Source of the DNA: Oceanospirillales bacterium
GTDB taxonomy: Bacteria; Pseudomonadota; Gammaproteobacteria; Xanthomonadales; SZUA-36
Direction: 5' to 3'
Length of the DNA stretch: 39,751 nucleotides
NCBI GenBank assembly: GCA_003233115.1
Contig: QIKV01000078.1
Span: forward strand, 1 to 39,751
This document shows positions 8,336-16,615 of the stretch, piece after piece (position 1 is the first letter of the stretch; every line of letters starts with the position of its first letter). A program made the translations under genes and the position numbers. The notes under the pieces were generated by a model. The model ran no database searches. It saw only the letters and a list, made by a program, of their open reading frames with translations, and was not told where the DNA came from.

Positions 8336-10252
8336 TCATTTTCCTTCATCCAGGTAGCGTTCCAGCAGGTGGGAAGAAACCACGATCAGGTCGTGCTCGG
8401 TAATCAGGCCCACCAGCTTGCCTTCATCAACCACGGGCAGGCAGGCTACCTGCGCTTCACGCATCAGCCGAATCGCTTCGACGGTGGTGGTGTCAGAATT
8501 CACTGTCACCGGATTTCTTTTCATAATTTCATCCACCGTCACCTTGTGCTCGCCACCGACCCTGCCGGTAGCAACCAACCGCAGCAGGGCGCGATGGGAA
8601 ACCAGGCCGACCAGTTCGCCATCATCACCCTCGACCGGCACATGCCGCACGTGCCGCCAGTCCATCAGCGTGGCGGCAAAATCAACGATATCGTCGGGGC
8701 GCACGGTAAACAGGTCGGTGGCCATGAATTGGGAGACTTTCAGGTAACTGTCACGCCAGTCCTGTTGCTCACAGAAGTCAGCCAGGCGCCACTCAGATAT
8801 CGGCCGACCGCTGCTTTGCTGTTCGACCATGCTGGACACCAGGCTGCGCAGGCGCTGGTCTTCAGTACCGCGGCCACGCATGTTATTCAGGGATTCCAGC
8901 GCCCAGCGCGACCCGGTTCTGCGGGTGCTGACGCGCTCGCGCAATACCCCGAGATAGCGGTCAATATCCGCCTGGTCAAGGCCGTGGTTCTGCAGGCCTT
9001 GTTCAGCCAGCGGCAATAAATGTTCGAGGATAAGTTCCTGTGCCGGCATGTGCGTATCACCAAACCAGTTCATTTGCGCGCGTATGCCATCCCTGGCCGC
9101 GGCCATGAAGTTGGCCTTGATATCATCAAACGGGATTAACTCGCGCACATCGTCGATCCTGTCTGACATGCCGGCCATCATGCCGACAAAGAATGCCATG
9201 TTGGCAATTTCATCGAGAATGGTCGGCCCTGATGGTATCACCCGGTTTTCAATGCGCAGGTGCCCGACGCCATTGTGTACGCCGTAACAGGCACGATTCC
9301 AACGGTAAACCGTGCCGTTGTGCAGACAAAGTGCTGTCAGTTTCGGCGCAATGCCCCGGGCCACCATGGCCAGCGGGTCATTTTCAGTTTCGGCGGTCAG
9401 GATGACCCGGAACCGGGCAATATCCTCTTTAAATATTTCCGTTACCGATTCGTCGACCCAACGGTCGCCAAAGTGCACCCGTGGCTTCAGCCCGCGGGTC
9501 TGGTGGGTGCTCGAGCGGGCATCGACAGAATACTCAAATACCGAGATACGGGTTTCGTGCCACAGGCGCTTGCCGAGCAGAATAGGTGAATTGACCGCAG
9601 CAGCCAGCAATGGACCGGTGACGGTCTGGGCAATATTATAGAGTTTGGCAAAATCATCCGGACTCACCTGAAAATGTACCTGGAAACTGGTATTGCAGGC
9701 TTCCAGCATCAGGTTGTCGTGATTAACCACCAATTGGTCGATGCCGTTGATCGTAAACTGCAGGTCGTCACCGCGCAATGCCATGATGGCCTTATTGAGC
9801 GCGTGATAACGTGGCGTTGGAACCATGGAGTCGAGGCCAAGGTTCTTCTTGGTCAGGGTGGGTAAAATACCAACCAGGGCGATTTCACTGTCACAGGCCT
9901 GTGCCGCCTTGCGGGCCTTGGCATACACCTCTTGCGCCTCGCTCTCCATGCGGCTGAGACAATCCGAATGAAATTCCTGGACCGCGAGATTGGCCTCGAT
10001 ATTGAACAGCCCAAGCTCATGTGTGAAGCGCGCGTCATCGAGTTCCTCCAACACCCCGAGCACGCTCAGTGCGGGTTTGTGTGCCCGGTCGATCAGGAAC
10101 ATTTCCTGTTCTGCTCCGATGCGGCTGACACCCGACTCCACCATGCCTTTATCAAGCATGGCCTCCAGTGCCCTCACTTCATCCAGAAGAGACTTCATAA
10201 ATGCCTGGCGAGTGGCCTCGTCAGCATGTTCTGCTATGTTTTGTTCACCCAT
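8336..10252 (-). CDS. Glutamate-cysteine ligase-like (GCS2) enzyme fused to a CBS-domain pair
   Basis: A 638-residue fusion. Residues about 20-400 resemble the carboxylate-amine/glutamate-cysteine ligase family (GCS2, YbdK/EgtA type), which forms gamma-glutamyl amide bonds with ATP. Visible motifs are IGAEQEMFL (E48, E50), ELGLFNIEAN (79-88), SFQVHFQV (189-196) and HLRIENRVIPSGP (331-343). After a helical linker come two CBS domains (about 506-565 and 571-630, with LVGLVSHRALL and LVGLITEHDLIV), which usually bind adenine nucleotides and regulate the attached domain. ATG at 10252 has AAGG nine bases upstream and lies 27 bases after a predicted transcription start; the longer frame to 10318 would include the promoter. 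First gene of the ligase-lipoprotein-GT41 unit. Substrate unknown; true glutathione synthesis is not shown. Confidence 0.85.
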   Translation of the reverse strand: MGEQNIAEHADEATRQAFMKSLLDEVRALEAMLDKGMVESGVSRIGAEQEMFLIDRAHKPALSVLGVLEELDDARFTHELGLFNIEANLAVQEFHSDCLSRMESEAQEVYAKARKAAQACDSEIALVGILPTLTKKNLGLDSMVPTPRYHALNKAIMALRGDDLQFTINGIDQLVVNHDNLMLEACNTSFQVHFQVSPDDFAKLYNIAQTVTGPLLAAAVNSPILLGKRLWHETRISVFEYSVDARSSTHQTRGLKPRVHFGDRWVDESVTEIFKEDIARFRVILTAETENDPLAMVARGIAPKLTALCLHNGTVYRWNRACYGVHNGVGHLRIENRVIPSGPTILDEIANMAFFVGMMAGMSDRIDDVRELIPFDDIKANFMAAARDGIRAQMNWFGDTHMPAQELILEHLLPLAEQGLQNHGLDQADIDRYLGVLRERVSTRRTGSRWALESLNNMRGRGTEDQRLRSLVSSMVEQQSSGRPISEWRLADFCEQQDWRDSYLKVSQFMATDLFTVRPDDIVDFAATLMDWRHVRHVPVEGDDGELVGLVSHRALLRLVATGRVGGEHKVTVDEIMKRNPVTVNSDTTTVEAIRLMREAQVACLPVVDEGKLVGLITEHDLIVVSSHLLERYLDEGK

Positions 10253-10285
10253 CTGGCAGTGCCTTGAGCAGTGGTAGCTGTACTG

Positions 10286-10314
10286 ATAATAAACACAGCC
10301 ATGCGGGTCGGCAA
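10286..10314 (-). promoter_or_regulatory. Predicted sigma70 promoter of the CBS-ligase unit
   Basis: On the minus strand TTGCCG (10314-10309), a 17-bp spacer and TATTAT (10291-10286) form a good sigma70-like promoter. The expected start near 10279 leaves a leader of about 27 bases with the AAGG ribosome site before the ATG at 10252. Pattern reading only. Confidence 0.5.
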
Positions 10315-10407
10315 ACAAAAATCATAAAATACCTGCACGAGGCCAATTATCATGCAAAAATAGTGAATTGAAATCCCCTTAAATCTACCTTCAGAGGTCT
10401 GTTAACG

Positions 10408-12069
10408 ATGGAAAAGCCCTGGTTAAGCAGTTATCCACCCGGTGTACCGGCAAATATTGATTTGGGAGAGTATTCTTCCATTGTCGATTTGCTTGAAAGT
10501 AGCTGCAACAGGTATAGCGACCGTGTGGCTTTCCACAATATGGGTGCGGACCTGAGTTATGCCGAACTGGATTTCCTGACCAGGAACTTCGCCGCCGCGT
10601 TACAGGACATGGGATTGAAGCAGGGCGACCGTATCGCCCTGATGATGCCGAATCTGCTGCAATATCCGGTGGCCATGTTCGGCGCATTGCGGGCCGGCCT
10701 GATCATCGTCAATACCAACCCGATGTACACCGCACGGGAGTTGCGTCATCAACTGCTGGATGCCGGCGTCAAGGCGATCGTGGTGGTCGAAAATTTTGCC
10801 GCCGTACTCGAAGGGGTCCGCACTGAGGTTCCACTGGAGCACATCATCACCACCGGTGTCGGCGATTTGCTGAATTTTCCCAAGTCAGCATTGGTCAACT
10901 TCGTTCTGCGCCATGTTAAAAAATCCATCCCCGCCTGGTCATTGCCGGATTCGGTCAACTTTGCGGATATGCTGGAAAAAGGCAAAAAGTTGCCTTTGCG
11001 GCCCGTCACCATTGGTTTCGAAGACGTGGCATTCCTGCAGTACACCGGCGGCACCACCGGCGTAGCCAAGGGCGCCATGCTGACGCACCGGAATATCGTT
11101 GCAAACCTGTTGCAGGCGCGCGCCTGGCTCACTCAACTGGACGCATCCAACGAAGTCATCATTACCGCATTACCGCTGTATCACATCTTTGCGTTGACGG
11201 CCAATTGCCTTACTTTTATTTATCTTGGCGGCACCAACATCCTGATTACCGACCCGCGCGACATGCCGGGTTTCGTCAAAGAACTGTCGCGCCATCGTTT
11301 CACCTCGATTACCGGTGTCAATACACTTTTTAATGCGCTGCTGAATACCAAAGGTTTTGCCGGGCTTGATTTCTCAACCCTCAAGATGACCCTGGGTGGC
11401 GGCATGGCGGTGCAAAGGTCGGTCGCCGAACACTGGAAGAAGGTCACTGGAGTGACCCTGCTGGAAGCCTACGGACTGACCGAAACCTCACCGGCGGCCT
11501 GTATCAACCCGGTCAATCTTACCGATTTCAACGGTTACATCGGCCTGCCGATATCATCAACCGATGCCTGCATAATGGATGATGACGGCAGGCCCGTAGG
11601 GGTTGGAGAAACCGGCGAATTGTGTATCCGCGGGCCACAGGTCATGAAGGGCTACTGGCAACGGCCCACTGCCACCAGTGATGTGCTGGATGCGGACGGC
11701 TGGCTGCATACGGGTGATATTGCCTGCATGACGGAGGCTGGCTACTTTAAAATTGTGGACCGCAAAAAGGACATGATCCTGGTATCCGGCTTCAATGTTT
11801 ACCCGAACGAAATTGAAGACGTCATTGCCATGCATCCCAAGGTCCTGGAAGTCGCTGCCATCGGTGCAGCGGATGAGAAGTCCGGCGAGGTCGTGAGTGT
11901 GTACATTGTTAAAAAAGACCCGACACTGACAGAAGAGGAAGTCAGGGCATTTTGCAAAGAGAACCTGACCGGCTATAAACGGCCGCGCTATGTAGAGTTC
12001 CGGGATGAACTGCCCAAAAGTAATGTCGGGAAAATTTTGCGCCGCGAACTGCGTGATTCGACGGTTTGA
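10408..12069 (+). CDS. fadD: Long-chain fatty acid-CoA ligase
   Basis: Activates fatty acids to acyl-CoA with ATP through an acyl-adenylate, feeding beta-oxidation or phospholipid synthesis at the inner membrane. The 553 residues match FadD length. The AMP-binding P-loop YTGGTTGVAKGAMLTHRN begins near residue 212; YGLTETSP, the WLHTGDIA and VDRKKDMILVSGFNVYPNE (FACS signature) segments follow, and the C-terminal Lys region KSNVGKILRRELR closes the domain. AGAGG about ten bases upstream supports ATG 10408. It stands alone, divergent from the CBS-ligase unit and convergent with the APC permease. The beta-oxidation pair at 28.5-31.7 kb could act on its product. No FadR or PsrA operator was recognised upstream. 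Related medium-chain ligases are an alternative, but identity to FadD looks strong. Confidence 0.92.
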   Translation: MEKPWLSSYPPGVPANIDLGEYSSIVDLLESSCNRYSDRVAFHNMGADLSYAELDFLTRNFAAALQDMGLKQGDRIALMMPNLLQYPVAMFGALRAGLIIVNTNPMYTARELRHQLLDAGVKAIVVVENFAAVLEGVRTEVPLEHIITTGVGDLLNFPKSALVNFVLRHVKKSIPAWSLPDSVNFADMLEKGKKLPLRPVTIGFEDVAFLQYTGGTTGVAKGAMLTHRNIVANLLQARAWLTQLDASNEVIITALPLYHIFALTANCLTFIYLGGTNILITDPRDMPGFVKELSRHRFTSITGVNTLFNALLNTKGFAGLDFSTLKMTLGGGMAVQRSVAEHWKKVTGVTLLEAYGLTETSPAACINPVNLTDFNGYIGLPISSTDACIMDDDGRPVGVGETGELCIRGPQVMKGYWQRPTATSDVLDADGWLHTGDIACMTEAGYFKIVDRKKDMILVSGFNVYPNEIEDVIAMHPKVLEVAAIGAADEKSGEVVSVYIVKKDPTLTEEEVRAFCKENLTGYKRPRYVEFRDELPKSNVGKILRRELRDSTV

Positions 12070-12113
12070 TCAGTGGTTGTGGGTGAATTGCATAACTGCC
12101 CTATTTTCCGACA

Positions 12114-12190
12114 CCATAGCGTTCTGGCCACAGCGTTCTGGCCATAGCGTTCTGGCCATAGGGTTCCGGCTATAGGGTGCTGGCTATATC
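12114..12190. repeat. 14-bp tandem repeat, about 5.5 copies
   Basis: Consecutive units start at 12121, 12135, 12149, 12163 and 12177: GTTCTGGCCACAGC, GTTCTGGCCATAGC, GTTCTGGCCATAGG, GTTCCGGCTATAGG, GTGCTGGCTATATC. A partial copy (CCATAGC) precedes at 12114-12120. Units become more divergent to the right. The last two cover the final codons and stop of the permease gene. Most units contain the palindrome TGGCCA. Confidence 0.95.
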
Positions 12191-13516
12191 GTCTTCGATC
12201 GTTTTGAGTTTTGACATGATCTGGCGACCTATGGTCCGGTCAGATACAAGACGCAGGATAAGCTCAAACGCAAAGGCCAGCAGGAACATACCAAGCAGGG
12301 CATAGAGGATATTTGGCAGCGACTTGATCGCGTATGCGCTGGCAAAACCGGCCGCGCCAAATGTCCCAATGACCGCGGTCAGAATCCACCCGGCATTTGC
12401 ACCGGTTTCTGCGCGTCTGAAAAAATGGCCGGTATGGGTAAACCCCTGGATTAGCAGCACCGCAATGGCTGCCACCGCCGCAATCAGAGACAGGTCAAAG
12501 AACAGCAGCATCGGCACCACGAGAGCGGCAGAGATGATCAAGCCTTCGGTGTTGTTAAAGACTGAATATTCATATACTTTTGGAAGCTCACCATCTTTTG
12601 CCAGGGTATAGCTGATTTGTGTCACCGCATACAGGGTGGCGTTGATCGCCGATGCCGTTGCCAGCAACGCGGTCGCGGCCATGATTTTGAAGCCCCACAG
12701 TCCGAACGCGGGGCGGGAAGCTTCGGCCAGTGCGAAGTCCTTGTCCCTGATGATCGTTGCCAGCGGCAGATTACCGAAAACGCCGACCGAGACCGCGATA
12801 TACAGTAGTGCGACGACTACGATCGCCACAATCATTGAGGTCATCATGGTGCGCCTGGGATTATCCATGTCTTCGATGCTGTTGGTGATGACACTGAAGC
12901 CCTGGTAGGCGAAAAATGTCAGGCCAAGCGCATAGAATATATTGATGGCAGCCGGGGCGTCGCTGATGGCCAGGTTCGCAGGATGGATGAAAAACAGGGC
13001 CGCCCCGGCAAACAGAATCAGGATGGACAGCTTGACCACCACAATGGCGTTTTCCGCCCGGGCGACCACGCCGGCCCCGATCAGATTGATGATCACGAAG
13101 AATCCCAATATGCCCAGGCTAAAAACATTGGTATAAAAATGGCTGTTACCGCCATGCACATAGGTGGCGGCATAGGTGCCGAAAGACTTGGAGACGGCCG
13201 CCAGCGTCACGAGTTGGGCAAAATAGAACAGTACCCCCAGTGTGCCGGAGAAAAGCCCTTCCCCATAGCCCTGCACCAAATACTCGGTAATCCCGCCCCG
13301 GCTGGGGTAGCGAATGGCCAGCTTGGCCAGTGAATAGCCACACAGCAGGGCAATGACCCCGCCGAGCAGGAACGATACCGTAACAAGGCTGCCTGCAATG
13401 CTGCCTGCTTCACCGATGACGATAAAGATACCCGCGCCTACCATCGAGCCAATGCCCAGGAAGACAGCACTCCAGAGACCGAACGGTTTAGAACCGGTAA
13501 CATTATCCTGCTGCAT
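12170..13516 (-). CDS. APC-superfamily amino acid permease
   Basis: A 448-residue inner-membrane transporter with about 12 hydrophobic segments. The first helix carries the APC signature GIGSMVGAGIFIVIGEAGSIAG, with the unwound G-x-G substrate site, and FFAYQGFSVITNSIEDMDNPRR in the sixth-helix region is typical of amino-acid/polyamine/organocation carriers. ATG 13516 has GGGAG six bases upstream; the open frame extends to 13735 but that part is non-hydrophobic and overlaps the promoter region. The gene ends in DDIASTL within a 14-bp tandem repeat, so its C-terminal tail may be a product of repeat expansion. It is divergent from the MFS gene (218 bp apart) and convergent with fadD. Substrate not predictable; cationic amino acids or polyamines are possible. 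Confidence 0.88.
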   Translation of the reverse strand: MQQDNVTGSKPFGLWSAVFLGIGSMVGAGIFIVIGEAGSIAGSLVTVSFLLGGVIALLCGYSLAKLAIRYPSRGGITEYLVQGYGEGLFSGTLGVLFYFAQLVTLAAVSKSFGTYAATYVHGGNSHFYTNVFSLGILGFFVIINLIGAGVVARAENAIVVVKLSILILFAGAALFFIHPANLAISDAPAAINIFYALGLTFFAYQGFSVITNSIEDMDNPRRTMMTSMIVAIVVVALLYIAVSVGVFGNLPLATIIRDKDFALAEASRPAFGLWGFKIMAATALLATASAINATLYAVTQISYTLAKDGELPKVYEYSVFNNTEGLIISAALVVPMLLFFDLSLIAAVAAIAVLLIQGFTHTGHFFRRAETGANAGWILTAVIGTFGAAGFASAYAIKSLPNILYALLGMFLLAFAFELILRLVSDRTIGRQIMSKLKTIEDDIASTL

Positions 13517-13645
13517 GCCTGCTCCCTGACGTTTCACTAAAGTAAGACCAGGATCATAGTGCCAAAGTTCTGTGGATATTGGAAAGTTTATCCCGCAAAT
13601 GCACACGGATTGTGGTGAAATCACAGACGGGTGCTGTCGCCGGTC

Positions 13646-13674
13646 TTCATAGCCGGCAGCAAATATGGAATAAT
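13646..13674 (+). promoter_or_regulatory. Predicted sigma70 promoter of the MFS gene
   Basis: TTCATA (13646-13651), a 17-bp spacer and AATAAT (13669-13674) form a sigma70-like promoter. The predicted start near 13681 falls at the first base of a 15-bp direct duplication. Pattern reading only. Confidence 0.45.
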
Positions 13675-13679
13675 TTCTG

Positions 13680-13709
13680 TTCACAAGCCAGGGGTTCACA
13701 AGCCAGGGG
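13680..13709. repeat. Perfect 15-bp tandem duplication
   Basis: TTCACAAGCCAGGGG occurs twice with no spacer (13680-13694 and 13695-13709). It lies just downstream of the predicted -10 box and 25 bp before the MFS start codon, where a repressor site or a leader element would sit. It may equally be a recent slippage duplication. Confidence 0.95.
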
Positions 13710-13734
13710 CTGCCGAAATGGGGTTCAGATAACA

Positions 13735-14880
13735 ATGCGAGGTGGCCGCCAACGTAGTCTGGCTGGGATTATCGCGGCCATGGCGGTGGTCAACCTGGTG
13801 TATGGAATCACCTTTCCCCTGCTGGCCCTGGTGCTCAATGCACAGGGGGTGAGCAAGTCCCTGATTGGGTTAAGCACCATCGTGCAAGCTGCAGCGATCC
13901 TGGTTATTGCACCGTTTGCACCCGCATTGATGGCCCGTTTTGCACCAGCCCGGCTCATGCAGACCATGTCGGTCATTCTCGCCCTGGGGTTTCTGGTTGT
14001 CGGGATGTATCAGAATGTCTGGTTCTGGTTTCCACTGAGATTAATCATCGGCGCGGCAACCGCCATGTTGTGGATCACCAGTGAAGCACTGATTAACCGG
14101 CTGGCTGCGGAGCGTTGGCGTGGCAGAATAATCGGGGTTTATGCTTCAGTCGGGGCCGCGGGTTTTGCGCTGGGGCCCTTATTGCTGATCGCAACCGGGT
14201 CGCACGGCATGCTGCCGTTTCTGGTGACCAGTGGTGTCACATTACTGGCTGGCCTGCCGTTAATTTTTATTTCGAAACATCCGCTCAAGTTAAGCGAGGC
14301 GACCAACCAGGGTGTCTGGAAGATATTCCTGCTCGCGCCGGTGATCATGCTGGCCAACGTCGCGTATGCCGCAGTGGCTGAATCCATGATCACGTTCTTT
14401 CCGCTTTATGGTATCCATCTCGGTTTGACCCAGGAGTTTGCGCTGGGTCTGCTGACCATCATGGGTGCCGGAACCATGGTCCTGGTGCTGCCATTGAGTT
14501 GGCTGGCCGACCAGGTCAACCGCATGGGCATGCTGGTCTTTATATTGCTACTGACCATGCTTGGCCTGCTGGCTTTCCCCCACGTTCTGCAATTGCAGCC
14601 CCGGCTAATTTTCATATTCGTATTTTTGTTTGGCGGCGCCGAAGGCATGATTTATACGCTGGGTGTGGTGTTGATCGGTGAACGCTTCAAGGGCGCGCAA
14701 CTGGCTACCGCTTCAACCGCGTTTACAGCCTGTTGGGGTGCCGGAACCATCCTCGGCCCATTGATTGCAGGCGTGGGCATGGACTGGTTTGGGAGCCAGT
14801 CATTGCTGCTGATTGTTTTTACAATCTTTGCGCTATACCTGCCGTTGCCGGTGCTGGCGTGGCTGCGGTCAATACGCTAG
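13735..14880 (+). CDS. MFS transporter, YcaD-like
   Basis: A 381-residue major facilitator protein with about 12 transmembrane helices. The first half contains GITFPLLALVLNAQGVSKSLIGL and the inter-helix loop LIIGAATAMLWITSEALINRLAAERWRGRIIGVYASVGAAGFALGP, matching the YcaD/YfcJ-like group that typically has the SEALIN segment; the second half has the repeated loop SWLADQVNRMGM. ATG 13735 is chosen because a basic start (MRGGRQRS) leads straight into the first helix, although an open frame runs back to 13579 through the promoter and the 15-bp duplication. No strong ribosome site is visible. Probably a drug/metabolite exporter of the inner membrane; substrate unknown. Confidence 0.85.
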   Translation: MRGGRQRSLAGIIAAMAVVNLVYGITFPLLALVLNAQGVSKSLIGLSTIVQAAAILVIAPFAPALMARFAPARLMQTMSVILALGFLVVGMYQNVWFWFPLRLIIGAATAMLWITSEALINRLAAERWRGRIIGVYASVGAAGFALGPLLLIATGSHGMLPFLVTSGVTLLAGLPLIFISKHPLKLSEATNQGVWKIFLLAPVIMLANVAYAAVAESMITFFPLYGIHLGLTQEFALGLLTIMGAGTMVLVLPLSWLADQVNRMGMLVFILLLTMLGLLAFPHVLQLQPRLIFIFVFLFGGAEGMIYTLGVVLIGERFKGAQLATASTAFTACWGAGTILGPLIAGVGMDWFGSQSLLLIVFTIFALYLPLPVLAWLRSIR

Positions 14881-15051
14881 CTGGTGTCGTGCCAACCCTG
14901 TAACCGGCTGGTTTCTATATTGAAAGTTGCTCCACGGAGGCGAAAAACGCGTCCATATCAACTTGAATGATTGCCCGCCCGGATTTTGCCCCGGACCTCG
15001 ATTGGGGCTTGGCATTTGCGCTCAGGGCCACAGTGCATTCATTATATCGGC

Positions 15052-16212
15052 ATGCATACGATAACGGCAGCCCGGATCCCCGTTGATGAGTTCCCGATTC
15101 TGCAACATGGCCACTACGCCAACCATGCGGCTATCTCCCCATGGCCACGGGCCACATCCCGGGCGGTGACAGATTTCGGTGTTGAAAACAGTGAACTCGG
15201 ACCCCAGAAATACGCCCACTGGTTAGTACGCGAAACACAACTGCGCCGCATGCTGGCAGCCATGCTCAACGCCAACTCGGCTGACGATATTGCCCTGCTT
15301 AAGAATACCACCGAGGGCATCTGCACCGTCGCCAACGGTATCGACTGGCAGCCTGGCGATAACCTGCTGTTGCCGTTGGGTGAATTCCCCTCCAACCGGC
15401 TTCCATGGCTGGCCTTGCGAGGTCTTGGCGTGGAGGTCCGGGAGGTTGACATACGGGCGGGTACTCAGCCTGAGCAGGCTTTACTCGAGCATATGGACGC
15501 GCGCACCCGGGTGCTGTCTGTGAGTGCGGTGCAATGGACTGACGGGCTGCGACTGCAACTTGAAACCCTCGGTGCCGCCTGCCGCACACATCATGTTTTG
15601 TTTTTCGTTGATGCCATCCAGCAGTTGGGTGCCATGCAGATGGATGTAGCGGCATGTGGCATTGATTTTTTGGCTGCGGACGGCCACAAGTGGTTGCTCT
15701 CGCCCGAGGGGATTGCAGTCTTTTATTGCCGTGAAACTGTGCGCGAGCAACTAAAGTTAAGCCAGCATGGCTGGCGCATGGTAGACGACCCCTACCACTT
15801 CAACCGTGCACAGTGGCAACCGAGCAACACGGCCAGCCGTTTCGAAGCCGGCAGCCCAAACACCCTGGGACAGGCGGCCATGCATGCTTCGCTTGGCCTG
15901 CTGCAGGGCATCGGCATGCAGAACGTGGAAGGCCTTATTGAGGAAAATGCCCGGGTTCTGGCTGAAAATCTGGCCAGCATCCCCGCTATTGAGTTGCTGC
16001 GGCCATTTGAGCCGCTACGGGCGTCAGGCATTGTCAGTTTCAGGCTGCCCGGCAAGGATCCCCTGGAGGTGCAACGGGCACTGCGGCGCCGGCATCTGAC
16101 ATGTGCGGTGCGCGGCGGGGCTATTCGACTGTCGCCGCATTTCTATCAGGCCGGCAAACCGTTGCAGGATATCCTCAATTTGATCGAGGATGTAACGCGC
16201 GGGATTAACTAA
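15052..16212 (+). CDS. Class V PLP-dependent aminotransferase / desulfurase-like
   Basis: Fold-type I PLP enzyme of 386 residues, related to NifS/CsdB, kynureninase and isopenicillin epimerase-like proteins. K213 in DFLAADGHKWLLSPEG is the Schiff-base lysine; D187 in FFVDAIQQLG contacts the pyridine nitrogen; NTTEGI (about 85-90) lies at the cofactor phosphate; SRFEAGSPNTLG is the conserved late segment. No conserved active-site Cys loop like SufS was recognised, so aminotransferase or other lyase activity is more likely than desulfurase. ATG 15052 is preferred, as the open frame to 14971 has no family-like residues; its ribosome site is weak. The 171 bp upstream (14881-15051) shows no other feature I can support. 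It stands alone, so the substrate is unknown. Confidence 0.82.
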   Translation: MHTITAARIPVDEFPILQHGHYANHAAISPWPRATSRAVTDFGVENSELGPQKYAHWLVRETQLRRMLAAMLNANSADDIALLKNTTEGICTVANGIDWQPGDNLLLPLGEFPSNRLPWLALRGLGVEVREVDIRAGTQPEQALLEHMDARTRVLSVSAVQWTDGLRLQLETLGAACRTHHVLFFVDAIQQLGAMQMDVAACGIDFLAADGHKWLLSPEGIAVFYCRETVREQLKLSQHGWRMVDDPYHFNRAQWQPSNTASRFEAGSPNTLGQAAMHASLGLLQGIGMQNVEGLIEENARVLAENLASIPAIELLRPFEPLRASGIVSFRLPGKDPLEVQRALRRRHLTCAVRGGAIRLSPHFYQAGKPLQDILNLIEDVTRGIN

Positions 16213-16252
16213 TTAATTAGATTAAGTATTAACTATACACTACTGATTATTC
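16209..16252. other. AT-rich convergent spacer with 12-bp palindrome
   Basis: Between the aminotransferase and pilZ, which face each other, the spacer is strongly AT-rich. CTAATTAATTAG at 16209-16220 is a perfect palindrome that includes the aminotransferase stop codon. ATTAACTA occurs at 16204 and again at 16228. No GC-rich terminator hairpin is seen. Confidence 0.4.
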
Positions 16253-16594
16253 TCACATTGTATGGGTTCGTTTCTCACCAGAGAGTAACTGGGCCAGATG
16301 TGACTCGATAATCGTCCTGGCATGTGCGCCATCCGATGTATCGGCGAACTGCACACCAATTCCAGGCCGCCTGTTGCCCTGTGCGCCGGCCGGTGTCACC
16401 CAAACCACTTTACCCGGGATGGGCAGGCGTTCTTCCAGTTCCATGATGGTCAGCAACAAAAAAACCTCATCGCCGAGTGCGTAACGCTTGGTGCTTTGCA
16501 CGAACAGGCCGCCGCCGTGAATAAACGGCATATACGCGCCGTAAAGTGTCTGCCGATCCTTGATCGATAGTGAAAGTATGCCTTGCTGTACCAT
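16253..16594 (-). CDS. pilZ: Type IV pilus PilZ protein
   Basis: A 113-residue single PilZ domain closely resembling Pseudomonas and Xanthomonas PilZ, needed for type IV pilus assembly through PilB and FimX-type partners. Shared landmarks are GILSLSIKDRQTLYGAYMPFIHGGGLFV, ALGDEVFLLLTIM, GKVVWVTPAGAQGNRRPGIGVQF and the terminal THTM. As in other members of this subgroup, the usual c-di-GMP-binding RxxxR motif at the N-terminus is not evident, so it probably does not bind the nucleotide itself. It follows holB by 21 bp, the normal position in pilus-bearing gammaproteobacteria, and is the last gene of the block. Presence implies a type IV pilus system elsewhere, also supported by pilF at 38.3-39.0 kb. 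Confidence 0.93.
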   Translation of the reverse strand: MVQQGILSLSIKDRQTLYGAYMPFIHGGGLFVQSTKRYALGDEVFLLLTIMELEERLPIPGKVVWVTPAGAQGNRRPGIGVQFADTSDGAHARTIIESHLAQLLSGEKRTHTM

Positions 16595-16615
16595 ATTTAA
16601 ACCCCTCCCGGGTAA

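Noticed and set aside
8147-9019. Long plus-strand open frame (290 codons) opposite the CBS-ligase gene
   Set aside because: It lies antisense to a clearly conserved gene, has low-complexity composition and matches no family I recognise; such frames are expected opposite GC-rich genes.
13610-13625. CRP-like site (TGTGG...TCACA) upstream of the MFS promoter
   Set aside because: The half-sites are five bases apart rather than six and the left half is imperfect, so it does not fit the CRP consensus.
16253-16594. c-di-GMP receptor function for PilZ
   Set aside because: The RxxxR binding motif is not visible and the sequence matches the pilus-assembly PilZ subgroup, which generally lacks binding.
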